NCBI GenBank assembly: GCA_039182965.1
Contig: JBCDBW010000004.1
Location: 18,778 to 82,777, forward strand
Reading direction: 5' to 3'
Length of the DNA stretch: 64,000 nt
Source of the DNA: JBCDBW01 sp039182965
GTDB lineage: Bacteria; Verrucomicrobiota; Verrucomicrobiia; Verrucomicrobiales; DEV007
Shown: in pieces, positions 16,126 to 24,250 of the stretch
How the letters are laid out: each line of letters starts with the position of its first letter
Position numbering within the stretch: the stretch's first letter is position 1
Notes under the pieces: generated by a model
What the model was told of the DNA's origin: nothing
Database searches by the model: none
What the model saw: only the letters and a program-made list of their open reading frames with translations
Position numbers and translations under genes: made by a program

Positions 16126-16186
16126 TCGTTTTTTTTGGTTTGGGGTTTGATCTTGACGGGGGTCAGGGGAGAGGGGAAATAGGGGC

Positions 16187-17500
16187 ATGAGCGACGAGTT
16201 TTTTCCAGAGATCCCCCAAATTGGATACGAAGGTCCGGGTTCGAAAAACCCCTTGGCTTTCAAGCATTATCGCGCTGACGAAGAAGTGGGGGGAAAGACC
16301 ATGCGGGATCACTTGCGCTTTGGATGTGCTTATTGGCACACGATGCGGAATGGGTTGGCGGATCCGTTTGGGGGACCGACGGCGCAGCGGCCTTGGGATG
16401 ATGGGAGTGAATCGGTTGAGAACGCGCGGAAGCGGGTTTGGGCGATGTTTGAATTTATGCAGAAGTGCGGCATTGAGTATTATTGCTTTCACGATCGAGA
16501 TGTGGCGCCGGAGTTGGGGACCTTGGCGGAGTCGAATGCGGCATTGGATGCGGTAGCGGACGAACTGGAGAAGGCACAGGGGGAGACGGGGATCAAACTG
16601 CTTTGGGGAACGGCGTGTTTATTTGCGCACCCGCGGTATAATCAAGGGGCGGCGACTTCGCCGTATGCGGATGTCTTTGCCTATGCTGCGGCGCAGGTGA
16701 AAAAGGCGATGGAGGTGACGCACCGTTTGGGTGGCGAGGGGTATACGTTTTGGGGTGGGCGAGAGGGATATGCGACGTTGTTGAACACGGATTTGGGTCG
16801 GGAGTTAGATCATTTGGCGCGCCTGTTGAAGATGGCGGTTGCGCACAAGGAGAAGATTGGGTTTACGGGTCAGTTTTACATCGAGCCGAAGCCGCGTGAA
16901 CCGAGCACGCATCAGTATGACTCCGATTCGGCGGCGTGCTTGAATTTTTTGCGTGAGCACGACCTGATTGATCATTTGAAGCTGAACTTGGAGACCAATC
17001 ACGCGACGTTGGCCGGGCACACGATGGTGCATGAGATGCGGGTGGCGCGGGAAGCGGGCGCTTTGGGGTCGGTGGATGCGAACACGGGGGATGAGTTGAT
17101 TGGCTGGGACACGGATCAATTTCCGACGGACATCTATCTGACGACGGGGATGATGCTGGAGATACTTGCGATGGGAGGGCTAACGACGGGGGGCTTGAAC
17201 TTTGATGCGAAGTGTCGTCGTGAGAGTTTCGAGCCGGTTGACTTGTTTCATGCGCACATAGGGGGAATGGATGCGTTTGCGCGCGGTTTGAAGACGGCGC
17301 AGGCGATTATCGATGATGGGCGGTTGGAGGAATTTGTGAAAGGGCGATACAGCTCCTATGACTCGGGGATAGGGGCGCAGATCGAAAAAGGGGAAGTGGG
17401 TTTTGAGGAATTGGAGGAGTATGTGTTGGGCGGGATGGAACCGAAGACTCCGAGTGGGCGTCAGGAGATGCTAGAGAACTTGATCAATGAGTTTATTTAG
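16187..17500 (+). CDS. xylA: Xylose isomerase
   Basis: Cytoplasmic TIM-barrel enzyme interconverting D-xylose and D-xylulose, often also D-glucose and D-fructose. The 437-residue product matches the class II length. The catalytic pair H102 and D105 lies in CFHDRDVAPE; the metal ligand region reads YIEPKPREPSTHQYD, and NLETNHATLAGH and VDANTGDELIGWDTDQFPTD provide the remaining ligands. No xylulose kinase or regulator is adjacent; the following genes are an M50 protease and an M20 peptidase on the same strand. AGGGG shortly before the ATG may serve as ribosome binding site. Confidence 0.97.
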   Translation: MSDEFFPEIPQIGYEGPGSKNPLAFKHYRADEEVGGKTMRDHLRFGCAYWHTMRNGLADPFGGPTAQRPWDDGSESVENARKRVWAMFEFMQKCGIEYYCFHDRDVAPELGTLAESNAALDAVADELEKAQGETGIKLLWGTACLFAHPRYNQGAATSPYADVFAYAAAQVKKAMEVTHRLGGEGYTFWGGREGYATLLNTDLGRELDHLARLLKMAVAHKEKIGFTGQFYIEPKPREPSTHQYDSDSAACLNFLREHDLIDHLKLNLETNHATLAGHTMVHEMRVAREAGALGSVDANTGDELIGWDTDQFPTDIYLTTGMMLEILAMGGLTTGGLNFDAKCRRESFEPVDLFHAHIGGMDAFARGLKTAQAIIDDGRLEEFVKGRYSSYDSGIGAQIEKGEVGFEELEEYVLGGMEPKTPSGRQEMLENLINEFI

Positions 17501-17535
17501 GCAGAAGGGTTCTCGAGGAACGGATTTGAAGAGCG

Positions 17536-18171
17536 ATGGATAAAGGAATCGTTCGGTTTTCTCTTTTTGGGATTCCGGTGTCGATTCACTGGTTTTTTTG
17601 GGTTGCGGGCTTGTTGCTCGGGGCCGGGCTTGGGGATCGGGACATGAAACTGCTCTTGATCTGGATGGTGGTCTGGACTTTGTCTTTTTTGATTCACGAG
17701 TTTGGGCATGCATTTGCCTATCGACGTTATGGGGGGCAGCCGTGGATTGTTTTACAGAGTTTTTATGGGTATGCGGCATGCAACGGGCGGTTTACACGTG
17801 GGCAGCAGGTAGTGATCTCGGCGGCGGGGCCGGTAGTGGAGATTTTGTTTGGCGTGGCGGCTTTTTTGATCCTTGGGGCGGTGGAAGGCATCCAGCCCTA
17901 CGTCCGGTCGTTTTTGTTCTTGTTTGGGTATATCTGTGTTGTCTGGGGTGGTTTGAATCTGCTACCGATCCTTCCCTTGGACGGCGGGCGAATTCTAGAA
18001 GCATTGTGGGGAAAAGGGGAACGGCCGGTGGGCAAGGTGGGTATGGTGACGGCGGTGATTGCGGCGGTTGTTTTGGGAGTGGTCTTTAAGTTTTTCCTTG
18101 GGGCGCTGTTCTTTGGTTTCCTAGCGTATGTGAATTACAAGCGATCGCAGGGGGTTTCGATCAACATCTAG
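17536..18171 (+). CDS. Site-2 protease family (M50) intramembrane metalloprotease
   Basis: The 211-residue product has about five hydrophobic segments. The zinc-binding HEFGH motif lies at 54-58 inside a helix and the third ligand is D149 in LPILPLDGGR. There is no PDZ domain, so it belongs to the short, Rip1/SpoIVFB-like or FtsH-unrelated minimal M50 group rather than to RseP. Substrates of such proteases are usually membrane-anchored regulators; none is recognisable next door. It lies 35 bases after xylA and 10 bases before the M20 peptidase gene, so it may share their transcript. Confidence 0.9.
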   Translation: MDKGIVRFSLFGIPVSIHWFFWVAGLLLGAGLGDRDMKLLLIWMVVWTLSFLIHEFGHAFAYRRYGGQPWIVLQSFYGYAACNGRFTRGQQVVISAAGPVVEILFGVAAFLILGAVEGIQPYVRSFLFLFGYICVVWGGLNLLPILPLDGGRILEALWGKGERPVGKVGMVTAVIAAVVLGVVFKFFLGALFFGFLAYVNYKRSQGVSINI

Positions 18172-18181
18172 AAAAAGAGTT

Positions 18182-19570
18182 ATGAGTTTGGTGAATGAGG
18201 AACAATTGAATGACTTGAAGGCATTTTTGTCTTTCGCGAGTGTGTCGACGGACAGCGCGTATGCGAAAGATGTGGATGCTTGTGCGGACTGGTTAGGGGA
18301 GAAATTGAGGGGGCTTGGGATGACGGTGGAGAAGCATGCGACGGCCGGGCATCCGATCTTGGTGGCGCGCAACCCCCATCGCTCGGGGCATCCGACGGTG
18401 ATGTTATATGGACATTACGACGTGCAACCGATTGATCCGGAGGAAGGCTGGGTGACGCCGCCCTTTGAGCCAACCGTGATCGACGATGTGATTTACGCGC
18501 GAGGGGCGACGGACAACAAGGGGCAGATGTTGGCGCACGTTCTTGGGATGGAAGAGACGATTAAGGCGGAGGGTGAGTTGCCAGTGAATGTGATTTTATT
18601 GTTTGAGGGTGAGGAAGAGATTGGGAGTCCTCACTTGGAACCTTTTTTGCGTGAGAATCGCGAGGCACTGGCATGCGATGTCGTGGCGGTTTCGGACACG
18701 GGGATGGTGGGGCGAGGGGTGCCGACGTTTACGTATGGGTTGCGGGGGATTGCGTGTATGGAAGTAAAGGTGACGGGTCCTGAGGTTGACTTGCATTCGG
18801 GGATATATGGTGGGGCGGTATCGAATCCGGCGACGGTAGCGGCGCGCTTGGCGGCGAGTTTGCACGACAAGGACGAGCGGGTGGCGATTGAGGGATTTTA
18901 TGACGGGGTGGCGCCTCTAGAAGAGTGGGAGAGGAAAGCATGGAGGACATTGCCGGATGGAGAGACGGAGACCTTGGAACAAACGGGGGCACCGAATTTG
19001 AACGGAGAAGTGGGATACAGTGCATACGAGCGACGTTGGGCGAGGCCGACCGCAGAGGTGAACGGGATTGGCGGGGGGTATCAGGGGGAGGGGGCGAAGA
19101 CGGTGATTCCAAAGGAGGCGGTTTTGAAGTTGTCCTTTCGATTGGTGCCGGGGCAGGAGCCAGGTAGAATTTTGGATTTGGCGACCAAGCATTTAGAGGC
19201 GGTGTGTCCTCCGGGGGTCAACCTCGAGATTGAGCGAGGGCATTTCGGAGAGGCCTATGTGATGGATGCTTTTTCGGACTATGGCAAGGCGGCGCAGGAT
19301 GCTTTGCGAGATACCTTCGAGGGGGAGGAACCGGCGTTGATTCGTGAGGGGGGCAGTATTCCGATCGTACAGAGTTTCAAGGATGTATTGGGGGTCGATA
19401 CGATGCTGTTGGGATTGGCTTTGCCTGATTGCAACGCGCATGCGCCTAATGAGAATTTTCCATTGGAGAATTTTGCTGCGGGAATTCGTTTGAACGGGCA
19501 TCTGCTGCGACGTCTAGGGGCGGTTTGTGAGGAGTCCGAGGAGCTGGCAGATTTAGACGACATGGTTTAG
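18182..19570 (+). CDS. M20-family dipeptidase (zinc metallopeptidase)
   Basis: The 462-residue product matches the M20 dipeptidase/carnosinase-like group. Metal ligands are H78 in GHYDVQP (D80 supports it), D111 in ARGATDNKGQ, and the EGEEEIGS glutamates near 143-147; the AHAPNENFPL segment near the C-terminus supplies the last histidine. A dimerisation insert occupies about residues 185-300. No signal peptide, so cytoplasmic hydrolysis of small peptides is expected. The stop of the M50 gene lies 10 bases upstream. Confidence 0.93.
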   Translation: MSLVNEEQLNDLKAFLSFASVSTDSAYAKDVDACADWLGEKLRGLGMTVEKHATAGHPILVARNPHRSGHPTVMLYGHYDVQPIDPEEGWVTPPFEPTVIDDVIYARGATDNKGQMLAHVLGMEETIKAEGELPVNVILLFEGEEEIGSPHLEPFLRENREALACDVVAVSDTGMVGRGVPTFTYGLRGIACMEVKVTGPEVDLHSGIYGGAVSNPATVAARLAASLHDKDERVAIEGFYDGVAPLEEWERKAWRTLPDGETETLEQTGAPNLNGEVGYSAYERRWARPTAEVNGIGGGYQGEGAKTVIPKEAVLKLSFRLVPGQEPGRILDLATKHLEAVCPPGVNLEIERGHFGEAYVMDAFSDYGKAAQDALRDTFEGEEPALIREGGSIPIVQSFKDVLGVDTMLLGLALPDCNAHAPNENFPLENFAAGIRLNGHLLRRLGAVCEESEELADLDDMV

Positions 19571-19599
19571 AGAAGAGCGGCGGTGCTTGCCATCGAAGG

Positions 19600-20517
19600 G
19601 TGGGGATGCGAGATTGGTTCGTTGTGAAGAGGTCGCGGGAAGGAACGGGGCGGAAGCGTCGGGTGAAATGGTCGCGGCGGTTCAAGCGGTGGATGCGCTC
19701 GGCTAAGGGGACGTCGCTGATGGTTTCTTTGGCGGTGCACTTGGTTTTGATTGTGGGATTGGTGGCTTTGGTGATACCGGGGGCACGTCCCGGTCCTCCG
19801 AGGTTTATTGTGCGGAGTCTCGATGACGCGCCACGGGTGGAAGAGCGGAAACTATCGCCGTATGAGCTTAAGCAGGCGCAGCGGCCTCCCTCTCCGAAAC
19901 GTGCGATGAGGCCGGTGGTGACTGATGTGCCTTCGCCGATTTTTTCCAGTGAAGTCGAGCTTGAGGAAGCTGCGCTCGACTTCCCTGGGACAGCGGTGAG
20001 CAGTGCGCGACCCGGGGTGGGGATGAATTTCGGGTCTCAGGGATTTCAGGGATCCAACATTGGGCGCTTGTTTGTGAAGGCGCGGAAGTTGGGGGTGATA
20101 TTGGACAACTCGGGGAGTATGTCGGCTTACTTGGAGGATTTGCGGTCGGAGATTCGTCGAGGGTTTAGGGGATCGGTCTTTTCGGAGGTTTGGGGGTGTC
20201 GCTTGGAGGCGATTTCCGAGCAACGTGAGACGATTGTTCCTGGATTGGTCTACCATGATCCAGCGGCGGTTATGAAGACCGTGCGGAAGATGGTGGAGAA
20301 GGATGGGGTGGACGCGATTTACTGGTTCACGGATTTGAAGGACGGCGAGACGGAGCGGGCGCTGGCGGAGTTGGAGGAGTATTTGAACGTCAACGGGAAT
20401 TTCAACGCGCGTGTGAAGTTTTATGTGCGCAGTTTATCTGAGAAACCAAGTAAAGAGTTGGCGGAGGTAATTCGGCGGAGCGGTGGGGAGGCGGAGGTGG
20501 GACCCATCGACGGGTGA
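19600..20517 (+). CDS. Membrane-anchored protein with von Willebrand factor A-like domain
   Basis: The 305-residue product has a strongly basic N-terminus (residues 9-36), one transmembrane helix at about 39-60 (SLMVSLAVHLVLIVGLVAL), a proline-rich linker with a KLSPYELKQAQRPPSPK segment, and a C-terminal domain from about 160. That domain contains DNSGSM at 169-174, a MIDAS-type DxSxS motif, but the rest is short for a full vWA domain. The architecture (N-terminal anchor, Pro-rich stretch, periplasmic domain) resembles TonB-like layout. Function unknown; a periplasmic binding role is inferred. It is 29 bases after the M20 gene and is followed by overlapping inverted repeats and tRNA-Gly. Confidence 0.72.
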   Translation: MGMRDWFVVKRSREGTGRKRRVKWSRRFKRWMRSAKGTSLMVSLAVHLVLIVGLVALVIPGARPGPPRFIVRSLDDAPRVEERKLSPYELKQAQRPPSPKRAMRPVVTDVPSPIFSSEVELEEAALDFPGTAVSSARPGVGMNFGSQGFQGSNIGRLFVKARKLGVILDNSGSMSAYLEDLRSEIRRGFRGSVFSEVWGCRLEAISEQRETIVPGLVYHDPAAVMKTVRKMVEKDGVDAIYWFTDLKDGETERALAELEEYLNVNGNFNARVKFYVRSLSEKPSKELAEVIRRSGGEAEVGPIDG

Positions 20518-20519
20518 TT

Positions 20520-20547
20520 GGCGAAAGGACGGTTCGCCGGTGGCGAA
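20520..20547 (+). terminator. Overlapping inverted repeats after the vWA-like gene
   Basis: GGCGAA (20520-20525), TTCGCC (20533-20538) and GGCGAA (20542-20547) can form two mutually exclusive six-bp hairpins; the second has a three-base loop and is followed by only TTT. It may be a weak terminator for the vWA-like gene upstream of tRNA-Gly. Confidence 0.35.
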
Positions 20548-20615
20548 TTTGGTATAGCTCCGTATTGGACGCTTGCGTGTCGGGGGTGGTGGGGTTAGCC
20601 TAGGCGACTTGTGTA

Positions 20616-20686
20616 GCGGGTATCGTTCAATGGTAGGACGCGAGCTTCCCAAGCTTGAGATGAGAGTTCGATTCTCTCTACCCGCA
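20616..20686 (+). tRNA. tRNA-Gly (anticodon CCC)
   Basis: A 71-base cloverleaf: acceptor GCGGGTA pairs with TACCCGC, D-stem GTTC/GGAC, anticodon stem CGAGC/GCTTG with loop TTCCCAA (anticodon CCC), T-stem GAGAG/CTCTC with loop TTCGATT, discriminator A. The CCA end is not encoded. It reads GGG codons, which are abundant in the plus-strand genes here. Confidence 0.95.
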
Positions 20687-20697
20687 GTCGAGGACGG

Positions 20698-21732
20698 CTA
20701 GTAGTATTTTGTCCGATAGATATCGTTTTTCAGTTCCTTAATTTTCTTTTTTTGGGCGGAGATATCGTATAAAAGGCCTTTCTCTTTGACGCGCAGAGCG
20801 GAGCGAGCATTCTCCAATTGCTGTTCCTTTGCTCGAAGTGAATCGATTGGACGCTGATACTTTTTAGCGATATCGGCTGACGACATTCTCGTCCCACCAA
20901 TCCCTCTTTCAGCATTGGACTTTTGTTGTTCGAGTGATCGCAGTTGGCCGTCGACTGCTTTCAATTCGGAGTGAATGTTCATTCCTTTCATCTGCCCCTC
21001 CGGAATAATGCCTTCTTTGATTGAAATGTAGCCGGCTTCCATCTCAGTCAATTTGTCCGTCTCTGCCACCAAGGTCTTTTCAAGTTCAGTGATTTTCGCT
21101 ACTTTCTCATCGGATGGCAGAGGTGGAGTTGAGGAGATGGAAGTGGAGGGCGAGTCTGATAAGGGGGGCGCGGGTTCGGAGATGGCTGGGGCGCCTTCTG
21201 CAAAGAGATACTTTGTCTGGAGTTCCACGGGAAGGAGTTCTGGTGAGATCTTTCCGATGCCGGATGAGTGCATAATTTCGATGCCTTCATCTGTCAGGCC
21301 CTTTATTTTGGCGTCTTCATAGGTTTTGCCGTCCACAGTTGTCAGTTCGCCGAGATCGGTATCGATTGCGGAATCCCAAAGCAGTGTGCGATACCGAAGA
21401 CGAAAGTCGGCAGCTTGTGCCCGAGCGATTTCCAGCTGGCCCGTGAGTTCCTCCTTTTCTTGGATCACAGGTCCGGTGGCAAGAAGATCTTCTCTCAATG
21501 ACTTTATTTCTTGATCGAGAACGGCAACGTTGTCTTGGAGAGTCTCTTTTTCGTTCCGAAGAGAGGTAATCTGTTCATTCAGCTTCGTCCTCTCGTCTTC
21601 GAAAATCTGCTGGAAGTCAGCTTCCGTCATTGTGGCTTCCGGTGCTGATTTTCCGCAGCTTGAGACGGCCAGAGCAGTTGCCGTTAAGGTCATGACCAGA
21701 GGATTTAAGTTTGGGAAGAATTCTGTTTTCAT
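20698..21732 (-). CDS. Coiled-coil lipoprotein, unknown function
   Basis: The 344-residue product has a lipoprotein signal with lipobox VSSC and acylated cysteine at residue 26. Two charged heptad-like regions, about 38-110 and 205-335, predict coiled coils. Between them, about residues 125-175, a small beta-rich segment (VDGKTYEDAKIKGLTDEGI, then EIMHSSGIGKISPELLP) resembles a recurrent segment I associate with secreted verrucomicrobial proteins. A Pro/Ser-rich linker (about 178-200) separates this from the second coil. A structural or envelope-spacer role is inferred. Transcription is toward tRNA-Gly; the 152-base upstream gap contains two tiny hairpins (21827-21839 and 21848-21861) but no recognisable promoter. 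Confidence 0.75.
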   Translation of the reverse strand: MKTEFFPNLNPLVMTLTATALAVSSCGKSAPEATMTEADFQQIFEDERTKLNEQITSLRNEKETLQDNVAVLDQEIKSLREDLLATGPVIQEKEELTGQLEIARAQAADFRLRYRTLLWDSAIDTDLGELTTVDGKTYEDAKIKGLTDEGIEIMHSSGIGKISPELLPVELQTKYLFAEGAPAISEPAPPLSDSPSTSISSTPPLPSDEKVAKITELEKTLVAETDKLTEMEAGYISIKEGIIPEGQMKGMNIHSELKAVDGQLRSLEQQKSNAERGIGGTRMSSADIAKKYQRPIDSLRAKEQQLENARSALRVKEKGLLYDISAQKKKIKELKNDIYRTKYY

Positions 21733-21884
21733 GGCATTGATAGAACGTCTGTAAATTATCGACGTTAGCGGGTGGTTGTGTCAAGCGGAACGGGTTGTAT
21801 CTATAACCAAAGGGAATTCTTGGCGTGCCTCGGTGAGGCCTCTGCAGTCTCCTGGAGGAGAGTGCCTTGCGACGCGCCTTCGTT

Positions 21885-23438
21885 TCACCGAGACCATTTG
21901 AGCCATTGGCTAAACGCTTTCTTGACAGAGGGTGTCAATTTGGCGCGGTTGAACAGGTCGCCGGTGAGGCGGATGGCTTCGGCCTGGGTGGGGTAGGGAT
22001 GGATGACATTGGCGAGGGCGCCGAGAGTGAGATTGCCTGCCATGGCGGTGGCTATTTCGCTAATGAGTTCACCGGCGTGGCGAGCGACGATGGTAGCACC
22101 GACGATTTGGCCGCGGCCCTTTTGCACATGTATTTTCACGAAGCCATGGGTGTTGTCTTCAGCGAGGGCACGATCGACTTCCGCCATTGGTTTGACGTAG
22201 GTGTCGATATCGATATCGCGTTCTGCGGCGTCTTGTTCGTAGAGGCCGACATGAGCGATTTCGGGGTCGGTGTAGGTGCACCACGGCACATTGAGTGCAC
22301 TGATTTTTTTACTTCCGAGAAAGAGCGCGTTCTGAATCACGATGCGCGCTGAGAAATCGGCGGCATGGGTGAATTTATGGGACAGGCAGACATCGCCGGC
22401 GGCGTAGATTCTTGCATTGCTCGTGCGCAGATAGTCGTCGACGTTGATGCCCTGCGGGTTGTATTCGACGTCGGCCGCTTCGAGGTGGAGGCCATCTAAG
22501 TTTGGTTTGCGACCGACGGAGACGAGGAGTTTTTCGTTGGTAATCTCGTGAGTCACATCGCTGGATCTCAGGGAAACACGGGTGGCGCCGTTCTTTTCTT
22601 TTTCAAGTTTGAGGTCTTCGGCGCCGGTGATGATTTCGACACCGTCTGTGGCGAGGGCATCGTGGACGATGCGGGCAGCATCCTGATCTTCCCGTGTAAG
22701 AATGCTGGGCATTGCTTCGATGAGAGTGACCTTTGAACCCAGTCTTGCGAATGCCTGTGCCATTTCGCAGCCAATGGGACCTGCTCCAATGATTCCCAGA
22801 GACTTCGGCAGCGCTGTGAGGTGGAAGAGGTTTTCGTTGGTGAGGTATTCGATTTTATCGAGTCCTGGGATGGGTGGTGCCGCGGCTCTTCCTCCAGTGG
22901 CGACGACGGCTTTTTTAAAGAACAGCTTTGCCCCCTCGACCTCGACCGATGAGCGGTCGATGAATTTGGCGTCGCCGAGAAACACATCGACGCCGAGACG
23001 GGAGAATCGTTCTGCCGAGTCATGGTGGCTGATTTCCGCGCGGAGCTTTCGAACCCGTTCCATGACAGCGGGGAAGTCAACGGATGGCTCTCCGGGAATT
23101 GTGATTCCGAAATGGGCGGCGCGTTTGACGTTGGTGACAGCGTGGGCGGCGGCGAGGAGGGTTTTCGAAGGGACACAACCGACGTTGAGGCAATCACCGC
23201 CGAGAAGGTTTCGTTCGATGAGGGCGACTTTCGCGCCGAGTCCGGCGGCGCCCGCAGCGCTGACGAGTCCTGCGGTGCCGCCCCCGACGACTACGAGATT
23301 GTATTTGTCTGCTGGGTCTGGATTTTTCCAATCGTGGGGATGGACGCGCGAGACAAGGGTCTTGTTGTGGTCGTCGTTCGGAGGGATGGATATTGGATGG
23401 GCCATGGAGGTCAGCAGATTAACCATGAAGGTTCGCAA
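21885..23438 (-). CDS. FAD-dependent pyridine nucleotide-disulfide oxidoreductase (mercuric reductase-like, without MerA metal sites)
   Basis: The product has the FAD-binding VVVGGGTAGL near 49-58, the redox-active disulfide GGDCLNVGCVPSK (C83 and C88 in this numbering), the NAD-binding GAGPIGCEMA segment and the AAGDVC FAD motif. It lacks an N-terminal heavy-metal domain and a C-terminal vicinal cysteine pair, so it is not a true mercuric reductase; its dithiol substrate is unknown. The frame opens with TTG at 23438; the ATG at 23405 (MAHPISIP) is a plausible alternative start. It lies 19 bases after a TVP38 gene; the two families are often neighbours or fused, which suggests joint function. 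Confidence 0.88.
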   Translation of the reverse strand: MRTFMVNLLTSMAHPISIPPNDDHNKTLVSRVHPHDWKNPDPADKYNLVVVGGGTAGLVSAAGAAGLGAKVALIERNLLGGDCLNVGCVPSKTLLAAAHAVTNVKRAAHFGITIPGEPSVDFPAVMERVRKLRAEISHHDSAERFSRLGVDVFLGDAKFIDRSSVEVEGAKLFFKKAVVATGGRAAAPPIPGLDKIEYLTNENLFHLTALPKSLGIIGAGPIGCEMAQAFARLGSKVTLIEAMPSILTREDQDAARIVHDALATDGVEIITGAEDLKLEKEKNGATRVSLRSSDVTHEITNEKLLVSVGRKPNLDGLHLEAADVEYNPQGINVDDYLRTSNARIYAAGDVCLSHKFTHAADFSARIVIQNALFLGSKKISALNVPWCTYTDPEIAHVGLYEQDAAERDIDIDTYVKPMAEVDRALAEDNTHGFVKIHVQKGRGQIVGATIVARHAGELISEIATAMAGNLTLGALANVIHPYPTQAEAIRLTGDLFNRAKLTPSVKKAFSQWLKWSR

Positions 23439-23457
23439 ATGGACATGAAATTTGCAC

Positions 23458-24195
23458 TTAGAAGTCAGTGGAAACGTTGGCTTTTTGGCTTAGAGCGGCC
23501 TTTGCTTTTTTAGTGATAATCACGGTTACCGCGATGGTCGCAAGGAGACCGATGATGTAGAGAGTCCATTCTGCTGCTGATTTGCCGTGGGCATTGGCAC
23601 CGGCTTTTGCGAGGGAACCGAGGTAGACATACAAAATGGTGCCGGGGAGCATGCCGATGATGGAAGCGGTGACATAATCAAAAAAGCGAATTTTGGTTAG
23701 GCCGAAGGCATAGTTCAGAAACACGAAGGGAAAAACAGGCGAGAGGCGAGTGAGGGCGACGATTCTCCAGCCTTCTTTGGCAACGGCTTGATCGATGGCA
23801 TTGAAGGTCGGATGGGAAGCGATTTTTTTGGCGACCCAAGCCCGGGCGAAGTATCGACCGATGATAAATGCGGCTGCTGCGCCGAGGTTTGAGGCCACGA
23901 TGACGACAAGCGTGCCCTTTACGAGACCGAAGGCGCCGCCGGCGATGAGGGTGAGCGCGCCGCCGGAGACGAGAAACACGGTGAGGATGGCATAGAAGAG
24001 GATGAAGGCGACGGGGGCCCAGAAGCCGAGAGATTCGATCCATGCGTAGGCGGACTTGATGTAATCGGCCACGGGGAGGGTGAGGGAGGCGATCCCGATA
24101 GCGATGATCAGGAGCACGAAGACGGAGGTTTTGGCGGATGGTCTGCGGGATGGGGGCGTTTCGTCTGGTTCGGGCATTGAATCAGGGACTGGCAC
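23458..24195 (-). CDS. TVP38/TMEM64-family (DedA-like, VTT domain) membrane protein
   Basis: The 245-residue product has a Pro/Ser-rich cytoplasmic N-terminus, a first helix at about 24-46, and the VTT/SNARE-associated core: GGALTLIAGGAFG near 78-90, a GRYFAR segment, and RLSPVFPFVFLNYAFG near 148-163. Members of this superfamily include lipid scramblase-like transporters. It overlaps no neighbour but sits 19 bases before the disulfide oxidoreductase gene and 55 bases after the SLC13 gene on the same strand. Substrate unknown. Confidence 0.9.
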   Translation of the reverse strand: MPVPDSMPEPDETPPSRRPSAKTSVFVLLIIAIGIASLTLPVADYIKSAYAWIESLGFWAPVAFILFYAILTVFLVSGGALTLIAGGAFGLVKGTLVVIVASNLGAAAAFIIGRYFARAWVAKKIASHPTFNAIDQAVAKEGWRIVALTRLSPVFPFVFLNYAFGLTKIRFFDYVTASIIGMLPGTILYVYLGSLAKAGANAHGKSAAEWTLYIIGLLATIAVTVIITKKAKAALSQKANVSTDF

Positions 24196-24250
24196 GGGAG
24201 AGGGGGAAATGGGGGACCTTATTTCATGGGACTGCGAGAGGTTTTTCTCA

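Noticed and set aside
21827..21861. Two small hairpins (five and six bp) in the gap after the disulfide reductase gene
   Set aside because: Stems are short and lack a T-run in either direction, so they cannot be called terminators.
21885..23438. Mercuric reductase (merA) and a mercury-resistance locus
   Set aside because: No heavy-metal-associated domain, no C-terminal cysteine pair, and no merR, merT or merP nearby.
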